From Streptomyces sp. RFCAC02 (lineage in GTDB: Bacteria > Actinomycetota > Actinomycetes > Streptomycetales > Streptomycetaceae), in contig NZ_SAUH01000001.1 of the NCBI RefSeq assembly GCF_004193175.1, positions 2,025,501 through 2,089,500 on the forward strand: 64,000 nucleotides of DNA. The letters are read 5' to 3'. Positions within the stretch are counted from its first letter, which is position 1; the number at the start of each line of letters is the position of its first letter. Position numbers and translations under genes: made by a program. This document shows, piece after piece, positions 1-9,343 of this stretch. The notes beneath the pieces are model-generated. The model was not told the DNA's origin. It did no database searches and saw only the letters and a list, made by a program, of their open reading frames with translations.

Positions 1-2
1 AG

Positions 3-1193
3 CCGGGGCACCCGGGCTTCTGGCACCGGGTCGCGTCGTTCGTGATGCGCAGGCCCGTGCCCGTCGCCGGCATCGTCGGCGCGTTCCTCCTGCTCCTCGG
101 CCTGCCGTTCCTCGGCATCTCGATGGGCACGGCGGACGAGCGCACCCTCCCCGCGTCGTCACCCGCGCGGCAGGTCGCCGAGGAGATGCGGACCGGGTTC
201 GACTCCGGCGAGAGCCAGGCCCTGTTCACCGTCCTGCCCGAGGTGACCGACCCCACGGGCGACGAGGCCGCCGCGTACGCCACCGCCGTCGCCCGCCTCG
301 ACGGCGTCGCGCGCGTCGACACCGCCGCCGGGTCCTTCGCCGCCGGCCGCCGGGTCGCCGACCCCGGTCCCGGGCACGCCGCGTACGCCGCCCCCGACGG
401 CCGCGACGGCGTGTGGCTGTCCGTCGTGCCCGAGCCGCTGCCGACCGAGGACGCCGAGGCGCTGGTCCGGGAGATACGGGACCTCCCCTCCCCCGGCACC
501 TCCCTCACCGGCGGTCAGACGGCCGTCGCCATGGACGGCATCGACGCCATCACCGACCGGCTGCCCGTCGCCGGGATCACCCTGGCCGTCGCGATGTACG
601 TCCTGCTGTTCCTCCTCACCGGCAGCGTCCTGCTGCCGGTGCTCGCGATGCTGCTGAGCGCCATCGGGCTGACCGCGACGTTCGGCGCCCTCGTGTGGGG
701 ATTCCAGGACGGGCACCTCGCCGGACTGCTGGACTTCACGAGCACCGGCAGCGTCGTGGGCACCGTGCCGGTGCTGCTGTTCGCCGTGGCGTTCGGCCTC
801 GGGATGGACTACCAGGTGTTCCTGCTGTCGCGGATCAGCGAGGAGTACGCGGCGGGCGGCGACCCCGTGGCCGCCGTGGCGATGGGCCTGGAGCGGATCG
901 GACGCATCGTGACCGCGGCCGCCGCGACCCTCTCCATCGTGTTCCTGGCCTTCCTCGTCAGCGACATCACGTTCCTCCAGGCGCTCGGCGTGTGCCTGCC
1001 GCTCGCCGTGCTGATGGACGCCACCCTGATCCGCGGCGCGCTGCTGCCCGCCGCCATGCGGCTCGCCGGCCACGCCGGCTGGTGGCTGCCCCGGTGGCTC
1101 GCACCCGTCCACGAGCGCTTCGGCCTGCGCGAGACGGCGGACGCCCCGCCCGCCGCCGCACCGGACCACGAGCGGGAGGGTGCCGCGCGGTGA
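3..1193 (+). CDS. MMPL-family RND transporter, C-terminal part (partial)
   Basis: The reading frame is open from the first bases, so this is the 3' part of a gene that begins upstream; about 396 residues are visible. A membrane segment near the visible start is followed by an extracytoplasmic region of about 140 residues and then five to six hydrophobic segments. One of them carries the MMPL hallmark GMDYQVFLLSR, in which the aspartate lies in the proton pathway of RND-type transporters. This matches the second half of an MMPL protein (lipid, pigment or drug export). The C-terminal tail is Pro/Ala-rich and charged. A GTG-ATG pair at 42-47 could be mistaken for a start, but the coding continues upstream of it. 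The gene converges on the P450 operon, with a hairpin between them. The substrate cannot be inferred. Confidence 0.88.
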   Translation, partial: PGHPGFWHRVASFVMRRPVPVAGIVGAFLLLLGLPFLGISMGTADERTLPASSPARQVAEEMRTGFDSGESQALFTVLPEVTDPTGDEAAAYATAVARLDGVARVDTAAGSFAAGRRVADPGPGHAAYAAPDGRDGVWLSVVPEPLPTEDAEALVREIRDLPSPGTSLTGGQTAVAMDGIDAITDRLPVAGITLAVAMYVLLFLLTGSVLLPVLAMLLSAIGLTATFGALVWGFQDGHLAGLLDFTSTGSVVGTVPVLLFAVAFGLGMDYQVFLLSRISEEYAAGGDPVAAVAMGLERIGRIVTAAAATLSIVFLAFLVSDITFLQALGVCLPLAVLMDATLIRGALLPAAMRLAGHAGWWLPRWLAPVHERFGLRETADAPPAAAPDHEREGAAR

Positions 1194-1200
1194 CGCGACG

Positions 1201-1237
1201 CGGCCCGGCGCCCGCCGCACGGGCGGACGCCGGGCCG
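1201..1237. terminator. bidirectional hairpin terminator between mmpL and P450 genes
   Basis: The arm CGGCCCGGCG at 1201-1210 pairs with CGCCGGGCCG at 1228-1237. After one mismatch, CCGCC at 1212-1216 pairs with GGCGG at 1222-1226. There is no U tract, which is usual for Streptomyces. It lies between the stop codons of two convergent genes. Confidence 0.6.
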
Positions 1238-1249
1238 GGCCGGTACCCG

Positions 1250-2458
1250 TCAGAGGTGGACGGGCAGCTCGCGGAAACCGTTCGAGATGAGCGAGTCGAT
1301 CTGCGTCAGGTCCTTCTCGGCGAGCCGCAGGTCGGGGAACCGCTCGAACAGCGCGGGCAGCGCCACCCGCGCCTCCATCCGCGCCAGCGGCGCGCCCAGG
1401 CAGTAGTGCGTCCCGTGTCCGAAGGCCAGGTGCTCGCCGGCCGGCCGCGTGATGTCGAACTCCCCCGCGTCCGGGCCGTGGTGCCCCGGGTCCGTGCCGG
1501 CCGCGTAGAGCGAGAGCACGATCGCGTCGCCCTCGGCGAGCGTCACGCCGTCCTCCAGCGCGATGTCCTCGGTCGCGAAGCGCAGCGGCAGGTTCGCCAC
1601 CGGCGGGGACCAGCGCAGCGTCTCCTCGATCACCCGGTCCCAGCTCGCCCCGCCCGACCGCACCAGGTCGAGCTGTTCGGGGTGGGTGAGCAGGGCGTGG
1701 ATGGCGTTGCCCAGCAGGTGGACGGTCGTCTCGTGGCCGGCGGAGAGCACGAGGAGGAGCGTGTCGAGGAGTTCCTGCTCGGTGAGGCGGTCACCGCCGT
1801 CGCGGGACGCGATGAGGTTGCTCGTGAGATCGTCGGCCGGCTCGGCGCGCTTCGCCGCGACCAGGGACATGAGGATGCCGTACACGTTCTCGTAGGTGGT
1901 GAGGACCTCCTCGGGCGTCGCCGACGTCCGGAAGATGACGTCCACCGCCTCCTCGAGGCCGCCCTTCGCCTCCTCCGGAATGCCGTACAGCTCACAGATC
2001 ACACGGATCGGCAGAGGGTTGGTGAAGGTGTCGCGCAGGTCCACCGGCTCACCGGCGGGCGCGGCGGCCATCGCGTCCAGCAGCTCCCCGGTGAACGTCT
2101 CGATCCGGCCGTGCAGGGCGTTCGTCCTGCGCGCGGTGAACGCCGGCGCCACCAGCTTCCGCAGCCGCGTGTGGTCGGTGCCGTAGGCGGTGAACATGTT
2201 CTTGACGGCGACCCAGTTGTACAGCGACCAGGTCTCCGGTATGCGGCCGTCGCGGAACGCCGGCCAGTGCTGCCGCGCGTCCTTCGACACCCGTGGGTCG
2301 GTCGTCAGCCGCTTGAGCAGGTCGTGGTCCGTGATCGCCCACGCCTCCACGCCGTCGGGCAGCACGACGCGCGCCGCCTTCCCGCGCTCCCGCAGCCGCG
2401 CGGCCTCACCGGTGATGTCTAGGCCACGGGGGTCGAGGACGAGGGGTTCACGTTCCAT
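1250..2458 (-). CDS. cytochrome P450 (CYP154-like), last gene of conservon operon
   Basis: This 402-residue protein has the full set of P450 signatures. The I-helix carries AGHETT, with the oxygen-activating acid-alcohol pair. The K-helix ExxR is E279/R282 in EETLRW. The haem loop is [10 protein letters not shown] with the thiolate cysteine at about 353. It is a soluble bacterial class I P450 that needs ferredoxin and reductase partners, and none is encoded nearby. The start ATG at 2458 lies inside the upstream P450 gene, a 40-base overlap that points to translational coupling. Pairs of CYP157- and CYP154-type genes behind cvnABCD are a known Streptomyces arrangement. The substrate is unknown; the CYP154 assignment rests on context and overall look, not on an alignment. 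Confidence 0.93.
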   Translation of the reverse strand: MEREPLVLDPRGLDITGEAARLRERGKAARVVLPDGVEAWAITDHDLLKRLTTDPRVSKDARQHWPAFRDGRIPETWSLYNWVAVKNMFTAYGTDHTRLRKLVAPAFTARRTNALHGRIETFTGELLDAMAAAPAGEPVDLRDTFTNPLPIRVICELYGIPEEAKGGLEEAVDVIFRTSATPEEVLTTYENVYGILMSLVAAKRAEPADDLTSNLIASRDGGDRLTEQELLDTLLLVLSAGHETTVHLLGNAIHALLTHPEQLDLVRSGGASWDRVIEETLRWSPPVANLPLRFATEDIALEDGVTLAEGDAIVLSLYAAGTDPGHHGPDAGEFDITRPAGEHLAFGHGTHYCLGAPLARMEARVALPALFERFPDLRLAEKDLTQIDSLISNGFRELPVHL

Positions 2459-3684
2459 GGGGTGCTTCCCTTCTGGTCGGGCGAGATCGGCGTGAACTGG
2501 GCGGGCAGGGCGGCCAGCGCACGGTGGAACGGCCCCCGGCGCCACGTCAGCTCGGCGTAGGGGACGGACAGGCGGATGTCGCACAGCCAGTTGGTGAGAC
2601 GGTCGATCGCGGTGGTCGCGATCAGCAGCCCGGGCTGTTGCATGGGGCAGGCGTGCGGCCCGGCGGCGAACGCCAGGTGCGCGCCCGCGTCGGACCTCGG
2701 GCCGCCGGTCCGGCCGGTCGGGTCGGTGTTGGCGGCGGCGTACGAGATCAGCACGGGCGTGCCGGACCGCACCCACGTGCCGTCGAGGTCCACGTCGCGG
2801 CGGGGGAAGTGGGTGGAGAAGTTCGCCATGGGCGGGTCCTGCCACAGCACCTCCGTGATGGCGTGGCCGGAGGTCAGGGCGCCGCTGGTGAGGGTGCGGT
2901 AGTAGCGCGAGTCGGACAGCATGCGGGCGAGGGCGTTGCCGATGAGGTTGGTGACCGGCTCGTGCCCTGCGCTGACGGACAGCACGAGGTGCCAGACGAC
3001 CTCCTCGGGCGTCAGGCCCTCGGGGTGGTCGAGCAGCCAGGACGTGAAGTCGTTGCCCCGCTCGGCGTGCTTGCGGGAGACGGTGTCCAGGATGTACTCC
3101 TGCAGCTCCTCCAGGCCGCGTGTCGCCTCCTCCGACGTGGAGTCGAACATGCGGGCCATCGCGCCGATGAGCCGGGCGCTGTCGGCGTCGGGCATCCCGA
3201 AGAGGCCGTTGAAGATCATCAGCGGCAGCAGGCGGGCGTACTCGCCGATCAGCTCGACCGACCCGCGCTCGCCGAAGGCCCGGATCAGGGCGTCCGCCGA
3301 GCGGTGCACGAGCTGCCGCAGGTCGAACGGCTCGATGAGGCTGACGCAGTCCGTCAGCGCGCGGCGGTACCTGGTGTGAACCTCGCCGTCGTTGTAGAGG
3401 ACGTTGGGGCGCCAGCTCATCATCGCCAGCACCTCGCTGTCCTCCGGCACCGTGTGCTGCCAGACGCGCGGGTCCTTCGAGAACGTCTCCGTGTCGTGCA
3501 GGACGCGCAGCGCCACGCGGTAGTTCGTGACGAGGGTGGCGTGCACCCCGGGGGCCAGCTCCACCGGGGCGCAGGCGCCGTACGTGCGCAGCCGGTCGTA
3601 GACGGCGTGCGGGTCGGCGGCGAAGTCCTCGCCGTACAGGGGCACGCGCGGCGGCTCCTCCGCGGGCGGCACGGGGCGGGTCAT
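2419..3684 (-). CDS. cytochrome P450 lacking ExxR (CYP157-like)
   Basis: This 421-residue protein aligns by eye with bacterial P450s but departs from the consensus at three sites. The K-helix motif reads E278-V-L-W281, so the ExxR arginine is a tryptophan. The I-helix reads AGHEP where AGxET is expected, so the conserved threonine is a proline. The haem loop reads FAAGPHACP, with the cysteine at about 346 but without the usual first glycine and the glycine after the cysteine. Loss of ExxR is the published hallmark of the CYP157 family, which conservon operons carry next to CYP154. The ATG at 3684 follows the GTPase stop by 20 bases, and its 3' end overlaps the next P450. It may be a non-catalytic partner or a P450 with unusual folding. 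Confidence 0.9.
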   Translation of the reverse strand: MTRPVPPAEEPPRVPLYGEDFAADPHAVYDRLRTYGACAPVELAPGVHATLVTNYRVALRVLHDTETFSKDPRVWQHTVPEDSEVLAMMSWRPNVLYNDGEVHTRYRRALTDCVSLIEPFDLRQLVHRSADALIRAFGERGSVELIGEYARLLPLMIFNGLFGMPDADSARLIGAMARMFDSTSEEATRGLEELQEYILDTVSRKHAERGNDFTSWLLDHPEGLTPEEVVWHLVLSVSAGHEPVTNLIGNALARMLSDSRYYRTLTSGALTSGHAITEVLWQDPPMANFSTHFPRRDVDLDGTWVRSGTPVLISYAAANTDPTGRTGGPRSDAGAHLAFAAGPHACPMQQPGLLIATTAIDRLTNWLCDIRLSVPYAELTWRRGPFHRALAALPAQFTPISPDQKGSTPWNVNPSSSTPVA

Positions 3685-3704
3685 GGCGGGTCCTTCCTCG
3701 GCGC

Positions 3705-4307
3705 TCACCGCCTGCCCTCCAGCTCGGGGACCTCCAGCAGGTGCTGGGCGAGGGCGAGCAGGGCGTCCAGCGACGTGCGCCGGTCTCGGGCGTCGCAGGT
3801 GATCATCGGCGTCTCCGGCGCGAGGTCGAGCGCACGGCGCAGGTCCTCGTCGGGGTAGCGGGGCGAGTCGGGGAAGACGTTGAGCGCGACCGCGTACCGC
3901 AGGTCCTGGCGCTCGATCAGGCCCATGACCTCGTACGAGTCCGCTATGCGGCGGGTGTCGGCGAGGATGAGGGCGCCGAGCGCGCCCTGGGTGAGGTCGT
4001 CCCACAGGGACTGGAAGCGCTTCTGCCCCGGCGTGCCGAACAGGCACAGCGCCAGGTCGTCACCGAGGGACATGCGTCCGTAGTCGAGGCCGACGGTGGT
4101 CGTCGTCTTGTCCTTCAGGCCGTCGAGGTCGTCCACGACCGCCCCCGACTCGGTCATCACCTCCTCGGTGCGCAGCGGCGGGATGTCGGAGAGGGTGCGG
4201 ATGATCGTCGTCTTCCCGACGCCGAACGGTCCGCTGACGATCACCTTCACCAGCCGCTGGTCAGGGTTGCGCAGGTAGATGTCTCTACTGGAGTGCGCGG
4301 AGTCCAC
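3705..4307 (-). CDS. cvnD: conservon GTPase CvnD (ATP/GTP-binding protein)
   Basis: This 200-residue small GTPase-like protein has the P-loop GPFGVGKT at residues 26-33 and a switch-II-like FGTPGQKRF near residue 95. It belongs to the conservon family that follows sensor kinase, roadblock and DUF742 genes in Streptomyces and is thought to be the membrane-associated output of a G-protein-like switch. The G4 NKxD motif is replaced by LNVFPDSP, as is common in this family. Translation probably begins at the GTG at 4307, giving a 23-base overlap with cvnC. A later start would remove part of the strand preceding the P-loop. Its position before the two P450 genes suggests that they belong to the same regulated unit. 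Confidence 0.93.
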   Translation of the reverse strand: MDSAHSSRDIYLRNPDQRLVKVIVSGPFGVGKTTIIRTLSDIPPLRTEEVMTESGAVVDDLDGLKDKTTTTVGLDYGRMSLGDDLALCLFGTPGQKRFQSLWDDLTQGALGALILADTRRIADSYEVMGLIERQDLRYAVALNVFPDSPRYPDEDLRRALDLAPETPMITCDARDRRTSLDALLALAQHLLEVPELEGRR

Positions 4308-4632
4308 GGATAACCCTTTCGAGGAGCTGCTGGTCGGGCTGCCCGCCGGGCTCGACGGGGACGGGCGCTCGCACGAGCAGCAGGCCCTGGTCGAACAGGT
4401 CGCTGACCATGACCTTCACGAAGATCACCGGCATCGACAGATGCGCGGCGACCTCGGCGAGCGGCAGGGCGCCGTGCCGGAGGATCTCCAGCACGCTGCG
4501 TCCGGGGTTGGGCAGGTCGGACGGGATGTGGTCGACCGCCGCGCGGAGCACCGTCAGGCGGTCGAGGACGTTGCGGCTGGGGTGGGTGCGGCCGCTGGTC
4601 CACAGGTACGCCGGGATCAGCCGCCGGCTCAT
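4285..4632 (-). CDS. cvnC: conservon DUF742 protein CvnC
   Basis: This 115-residue protein has a DUF742 domain. The visible core (LPLAEVAAHLSMPVIFVKV, then VSDLFDQGLLLVR) looks like a winged-helix fold. Members are always found between roadblock and GTPase genes in conservons and interact with them in two-hybrid work on the family. The ATG at 4632 overlaps the cvnB stop by four bases (ATGA), so translation is coupled. The C terminus ends inside the start region of cvnD. Confidence 0.93.
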   Translation of the reverse strand: MSRRLIPAYLWTSGRTHPSRNVLDRLTVLRAAVDHIPSDLPNPGRSVLEILRHGALPLAEVAAHLSMPVIFVKVMVSDLFDQGLLLVRAPVPVEPGGQPDQQLLERVIRGLRALQ

Positions 4633-5087
4633 GCGAAGCGGCCGTCCGCGTCCGGCGCGGGGGCCTCCTCGTCGGCCGCGCCCCGTCTCGGCGGGACGGC
4701 CATGGCCTTGCCGAGCGTCTGCACCTGCTTCTGCATCTCGTAGATCACGTTGTCCATGGCGACGTTCGGACCGGTGAAGACCGCGAGGTACGAACTCTCG
4801 GCGGCCGGGATGACGAAGAGGTAGCCGTGCTGCGTCTCGACCATGACGGTGCGCAGGACGCTGCGGCTGCCGTAGTACGTCTCGCTGGTGCCGCGGCCGG
4901 CGGCGAGCAGGGAGGCGACGACGGCGGCCAGCTTCTCGGCGGCCTCGGCGTCGAGTCCCGAGTGGGCCTCGAAGAAGCCGTCCGCCGTGATGATCATGGC
5001 GTGCTGCACGTCCGGGACGCGCAGGACGGGGGTCAGGACGAACGAGAGGTCGGCCTTGATCCGCCGGGAGATGGGCTGCGTGGTCAT
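4629..5087 (-). CDS. cvnB: conservon roadblock/LC7 protein CvnB
   Basis: This 152-residue protein has a roadblock/LC7 domain over roughly residues 12-125 (LSFVLTPVLRVPDVQHAMII, then LDAEAAEKLAAVVASL). It is followed by a polar Pro/Asp-rich tail. Roadblock proteins act as scaffolds or GAP-like regulators of small GTPases, here of CvnD. The start ATG at 5087 overlaps the cvnA stop in ATGA, and the stop overlaps the cvnC start in the same way. Longer upstream in-frame extensions in this reading frame are anti-cvnA noise. Confidence 0.94.
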   Translation of the reverse strand: MTTQPISRRIKADLSFVLTPVLRVPDVQHAMIITADGFFEAHSGLDAEAAEKLAAVVASLLAAGRGTSETYYGSRSVLRTVMVETQHGYLFVIPAAESSYLAVFTGPNVAMDNVIYEMQKQVQTLGKAMAVPPRRGAADEEAPAPDADGRFA

Positions 5088-6661
5088 GAGCTCTCGCTTT
5101 CTGGCTCCGGCCCGTCCACGGCGGCCCGGCCGCGTGCGGTGCCGCGCTGGAACGCGCCCATGCGGGACGCCGCGTCCTCCGGGTCGCGCAGGTACGGGAT
5201 GGGGTCGGGGGCCGGGTCCGTGTCCGGGTCGGGCCGGCGGGTGGTGCCGGCGTCGCCGATGGGCTTGCGGTACTTCCAGGTGGGACGGCGTTCGTTGCGC
5301 CGCTGGGGCAGTGCGGGGAGGTCGCCGGTGGGCGGGGGTGCCGCTTCGGGCGCCGGGTCCTGCGGGGGCGGGGCCGCGGGCTCGGGGCGGGACTCGGCCA
5401 CGGGCTCGGGCTCCGGCTCGGGCTCCGGGGCCGGGGCGGGGGCGGGGGCCGACGCCTCGCCGAGGAACGGTCCCGGCGCCACCGGCGCCTGCCCCGTGAG
5501 CGCCGGGCTGAGCGGCGGCTCGGGACCCCACTGCGGCGCCATCGGGCTGCCGGTCTGCGGGGCGTAGTGGATCGGCAGGGGCTGGAGTTTCTCCGCCGGC
5601 GCGGTCAGCAGCCGCTCCGGGACGAACAGCACCGCCTTGACGCCCGCGTAGTGGGACGGTTCGACCGAGACGGACAGGCCGTACGCCGAGCAGAGCTGGC
5701 CGACGGCGGCGAATCCGCAGCGCGGCGGGTCGCCCAGCTCGGCCAGCTCGATCGGGTCCTCGGCGGCCAGCAGACGGCGGGCGCGGCGGTACTCGTCCGC
5801 GTTCATGCCGATGCCGGCGTCCGAGACGGTGACGACGGCGCCGTTGTGCGCCCGGTGGACGGCGACCTCGACGGCGAGCGAGCCGTGCGAGTGGTGCACC
5901 GCGTTGGCCATCAGCTCGGCGAGGATGACGGCGACCGGCTCGGCCGCGCGGTCCACGACGGCCACCGGCTCCTTCAGGTGGCTGACGATCCGGACCCGCT
6001 CGTAGCTCGGGATGCGGGAACTCGCGCCGACCGTCAGGGCCTGGATCTCGGACTTGCTGCGCACGAGGCCGGCGCCGGCGCCGCACACGACACGGGTGGC
6101 CTGGATGCGGCGGAGGATCTGCTCGTTCAGGTAGTCGAGGCCCGCGAGGACGTGGGCCAGGTCCGGGTCGTCGTACTTGTGCAGCAGGTCGTCCACGGTG
6201 CTCTGCATCTGGTAGCACATGGTCTGGAGCGTGGTCGTCGCGCCGCGCACGGCGGCCTGGGCCGCGCCGTCGGTCCGCAGCCGCTCGGTGACGAGGGCCT
6301 CGGTGATGCCGTTCATGATCGCCTCGACGGCGGTGCCCGCCTCGCTGCCCTTCAGCTCCGCGTGCCGGGGCGACGGGATGCGGACGTGGGGGTGCCGGGC
6401 CGCCTGGGCGAGACCCGGCAGGCGTTTCGGAAGGTGGACGAGCTCCTCGACGACGAGGCGCTCACGCCGCTGCACGTCGGCGAGCCGGCTCTGGAGGGCG
6501 GCGAGCTGGGCGTCGGTCGCGTCCGCGCGATGGGCCGTCGTCTCGGCGCGCCGCCTGGCGGCCGCCGCACGCCGGCGTTCGCGCATCAGCAGGACGACGA
6601 ACAGGACGGCGCACGCGGTGCCCACCGCCAGACACATGACCAGCGCTGCCGGTATCTGCAT
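5084..6661 (-). CDS. cvnA: conservon sensor histidine kinase-like protein CvnA
   Basis: This 525-residue protein starts with one membrane segment (about residues 4-25), followed by an Arg/Ala-rich, probably coiled-coil stretch to residue 70. A HATPase_c domain follows, with an N-box ILAELMANAVHHS near residue 252 and a G1 box DAGIGM near 282. I see no clear H-box histidine, which fits the conservon kinase class. The last 170 residues are Pro/Glu/Ala low-complexity sequence. The ATG at 6661 is placed directly before the hydrophobic segment, and an upstream in-frame start at 6748 would add 29 residues with no membrane or domain feature. It heads the operon cvnA-B-C-D-P450-P450, all on the minus strand and overlapping or nearly so. 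Confidence 0.92.
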   Translation of the reverse strand: MQIPAALVMCLAVGTACAVLFVVLLMRERRRAAAARRRAETTAHRADATDAQLAALQSRLADVQRRERLVVEELVHLPKRLPGLAQAARHPHVRIPSPRHAELKGSEAGTAVEAIMNGITEALVTERLRTDGAAQAAVRGATTTLQTMCYQMQSTVDDLLHKYDDPDLAHVLAGLDYLNEQILRRIQATRVVCGAGAGLVRSKSEIQALTVGASSRIPSYERVRIVSHLKEPVAVVDRAAEPVAVILAELMANAVHHSHGSLAVEVAVHRAHNGAVVTVSDAGIGMNADEYRRARRLLAAEDPIELAELGDPPRCGFAAVGQLCSAYGLSVSVEPSHYAGVKAVLFVPERLLTAPAEKLQPLPIHYAPQTGSPMAPQWGPEPPLSPALTGQAPVAPGPFLGEASAPAPAPAPEPEPEPEPVAESRPEPAAPPPQDPAPEAAPPPTGDLPALPQRRNERRPTWKYRKPIGDAGTTRRPDPDTDPAPDPIPYLRDPEDAASRMGAFQRGTARGRAAVDGPEPESESS

Positions 6662-6855
6662 CGTTTCGGGACTCCGTGGGGTTGCGGAAAACCGGTTGAG
6701 TGGCCGGAATTGCGGGAGAGTCAAACAGCACCGTGACACGGTGCGCAAGCGAACACATGAGCGCCCGGCGGCCGCGCAACCGGCCGCCCTGCCAGGGCGT
6801 CTTCCCCCGAAGCGTCGCGGCCGGTCGGGCCGTGAAGATCCGGAAAGGTTTTCGT

Positions 6856-8646
6856 GTGAGGACGGATGACGGTGTGTCGGACGACGAGCGGCCGGAGAGC
6901 GGGCGGCCGGACGAGCCGCCGGCGTGGCGCGTGCTGGCCGGGTACGTCCGCCCGCACCGCTGGTCGCTCCTCGCCGGAGCGCTGCTGTCGCTCGTCACCG
7001 GTGCGACGGGGCTGGCGCTGCCGCTGGTGGCGCGCCGGCTGATCGGCGACCTGTCCGAGGACCGCGCCATCGCGCCGACGCTGGTGCTGATGACCGTCCT
7101 GGTCCTCGCCAACACGGCGATCGGCGCGCTGGGTTCCTACATCCTGCAGAGGGCCGCCGAGTCGGTGGTGCTGACCGCGCGCCGTTCCCTGACGGGTTAC
7201 CTGCTGCGGCTGCGGATCTCCGCGGTGGACGCGACCGAGCCGGGCGACCTGCTGTCCCGCGCCACCTCCGACACGACGCTGCTGCGCGCGATGACGACGG
7301 AGTCGCTGATCGGCATCGGGACGGGCGGCCTGACGCTCGTCGGGACGCTCGTGATGATGGGCGTGGTCGACCTGCCGCTGCTCGGGGTGACCCTCGCCGT
7401 GATCGCGCTGACGGGTGTCGTCATCGGGCTGATCGTCCCCTTGATCAATCGCGCCAGCAAGCGCGCCCAGCAGTCCGTGGGCGCGATGGGCGCCGCGCTG
7501 GAGCGCGTCATCGGCGCCCTGCGCACGGTGAAGGCGTCAGGCGCGGTGGCCCGTGAGACGGCCACGGTGCACGCGGCGGCCGAGGAGTCGTGGCGGGAGA
7601 GCGTACGGGCCGCCAAGTGGTCATCCCTCGCCGGGAACATGGCGGGCCTGTCGATGCAGGTCGCCTTCATCACGGTGCTGGGCGTGGGCGGCGCCCGGGT
7701 GGCGACGGACTCGATCGGCGTGGGGACGCTCGTGGCGTTCCTGCTGTACGTGATGTACCTGATGGCGCCGATCGGGCAGACTGTGCGCGCGGTGACGCAG
7801 TACCAGGTCGGCGCGGCGGCGATCAGCCGGATCCAGGAGGTGCGGCGCCTTCCGGTCGAGCCGGAGCAGCACGACGACGCCGGGGACACGGCCACGGGGC
7901 CGGCCACGGTGCGCTTCGAGGACGTGCGCTTCCGGTACGCCGACGACCAGCCGTTCATCCACCACGGTGTGAGCTTCGACGTGCCGCCGCGCGGCATGAC
8001 GGCGTTCGTCGGCCCGTCGGGCGCCGGCAAGACCACCGTCTTCTCCCTCCTGGAGCGGTTCTACGACGCCACGTCGGGCCGGATCACCGTCGACGGGCGC
8101 GATGTGACGGAGTGGGACCTCGGGCGGCTGCGCGCCGCGATCGGCTATGTCGAGCAGGACGCCCCCGTGCTGTCCGGCACCCTGCGCGAGAACCTGCTGT
8201 TCGCCGCCCCCGGCGCCGACGGGGCCGCGCTGCGCGAGGCGTTGCGCACGACACGTCTCGAAGCGCTGGTCGAGCGCCTGCCGGACGGCCTCGACACCCT
8301 CGTCGGGCACCGGGGCACCAAGCTGTCGGGCGGCGAGCGCCAGCGCGTGGCCATCGCCCGCGCCCTGCTGCGCCGGCCGCGCCTGCTGCTCCTGGACGAG
8401 GCGACGTCGCAGCTCGACGCCGTGAACGAGGCGGCGCTGCGGGACACCGTGGCGGACGTGGCGCGGGAGACGACGGTGCTGGTCGTCGCGCACCGGCTGT
8501 CCACGGTCGCGGCGGCCGACCGCATCGTGGTGATGGAGGCGGGCGAGGTGCGGGCGATCGGGACGCATGCCGAACTCGTCGCCGGGAACCCGCTGTACGC
8601 CGAGCTTGCCGCGACGCAGTTCCTGGCGTCCGTCGATCCGGTGTGA
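6856..8646 (+). CDS. ABC exporter, fused membrane and ATPase domains
   Basis: This 596-residue half-size exporter has a six-helix ABC_membrane domain (about 25-325) followed by a nucleotide-binding domain. The Walker A motif GPSGAGKTT lies near residue 386. The signature LSGGERQR lies near 490, followed by Walker [10 protein letters not shown] with the catalytic glutamate and the switch VAHRLS. All catalytic residues are present, so it can work as a homodimer. The start is the GTG at 6856, which has GGAAAGG seven bases upstream; open frame further 5' lacks such a site. It is divergent from the conservon and is followed after 79 bases by a MerR-type gene. The cargo (drug, lipid or peptide) cannot be told from sequence. 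Confidence 0.93.
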   Translation: MRTDDGVSDDERPESGRPDEPPAWRVLAGYVRPHRWSLLAGALLSLVTGATGLALPLVARRLIGDLSEDRAIAPTLVLMTVLVLANTAIGALGSYILQRAAESVVLTARRSLTGYLLRLRISAVDATEPGDLLSRATSDTTLLRAMTTESLIGIGTGGLTLVGTLVMMGVVDLPLLGVTLAVIALTGVVIGLIVPLINRASKRAQQSVGAMGAALERVIGALRTVKASGAVARETATVHAAAEESWRESVRAAKWSSLAGNMAGLSMQVAFITVLGVGGARVATDSIGVGTLVAFLLYVMYLMAPIGQTVRAVTQYQVGAAAISRIQEVRRLPVEPEQHDDAGDTATGPATVRFEDVRFRYADDQPFIHHGVSFDVPPRGMTAFVGPSGAGKTTVFSLLERFYDATSGRITVDGRDVTEWDLGRLRAAIGYVEQDAPVLSGTLRENLLFAAPGADGAALREALRTTRLEALVERLPDGLDTLVGHRGTKLSGGERQRVAIARALLRRPRLLLLDEATSQLDAVNEAALRDTVADVARETTVLVVAHRLSTVAAADRIVVMEAGEVRAIGTHAELVAGNPLYAELAATQFLASVDPV

Positions 8647-8686
8647 CGGCGCGTCGGACGGCGGGACCGTGGTGGCAGCAGAAGTT

Positions 8687-8701
8687 GGCCGGTTATCGGC
8701 C
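8687..8701. promoter_or_regulatory. short dyad upstream of merR remnant
   Basis: GGCCG-GTTAT-CGGCC is a perfect 5-base inverted repeat 25 bases before the merR ATG. TTGGCC overlaps its left arm and TATCCT lies at 8714-8719, seven bases before the ATG, which would fit a leaderless transcript. The 23-base gap between these hexamers is longer than normal, so the promoter reading is weak. The dyad could be a MerR operator or the terminator of the ABC gene. Confidence 0.3.
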
Positions 8702-8725
8702 TTGCGTCCTCCTTATCCTGAAAAC

Positions 8726-9057
8726 ATGCGCATTGGTACGTTGGCACACGCGGCGGGGGTGACCGCCAAGACCGTCCGTTTCTACGAACGCGCGGGGCTC
8801 CTCCCGGAGCCGCCCCGCACTCCCTCCGGCTACCGCGACTACCCCCCGGAGAGCGCCGACCGGCTCGCGTTCATCCGGGGGCGCAGGCGGCCGGGCTGAC
8901 GCTGTCGGAGATCCGCGAGGTGCTGGCCGTCCGGGACAGCGGCCAGGTGCCGCACGGGCCGACGGCCGCCCTCATCGAGACGTGCCTGCGGCGTACCGAC
9001 GCCCGGCTCCGCGATCTCACCCACACCCGGGACACGCTGCGGGACCTGCTGCCCTGA
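8726..9057 (+). pseudogene. MerR-family regulator, frameshifted
   Basis: The first frame encodes an N-terminal MerR helix-turn-helix (MRIGTLAHAAGVTAKTVRF, then GLLPEPPRTPSGYRDY). It stops at 8897-8899 after reading RGRRRPG. The next frame continues the family sequence without a gap: AQAAGLTLSEIREVLAVRDS, then a dimerisation helix ending DTLRDLL at 9054. A single missing G in the G-run at 8877-8881 would join them as FIRG-AQAAGL, so this is a one-base deletion or a sequencing error. The intact protein would be about 110 residues. The cysteine typical of metal-sensing members (VPC) reads VPH here. It probably regulated the upstream ABC exporter. Confidence 0.85.
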
Positions 9058-9343
9058 CCCGCCGCCGGCCGGATCGCTCCGCCTGTCCGACACGTGTCCG
9101 ATAACGGATGGGCAATAATTCGGCGATCAATCCGGGCGTATCGGGGCGGTCGCCGCAGAGCCGAATACCCGATCACCCGATGAAGTGATGAAATCGCGGG
9201 GTGTTCGGCCGCCCCGGTCCCCGTGGCGGCCCACTCGCTTCGGCGGCACGGCCCCGCACGGCCGCAGGCCCTTCCCCCTCGCGAAGCGTGACGTATCCGC
9301 TCGTGCCACCGACCGTACTCTCTCCGCCCCGTATCCAGGGAGC

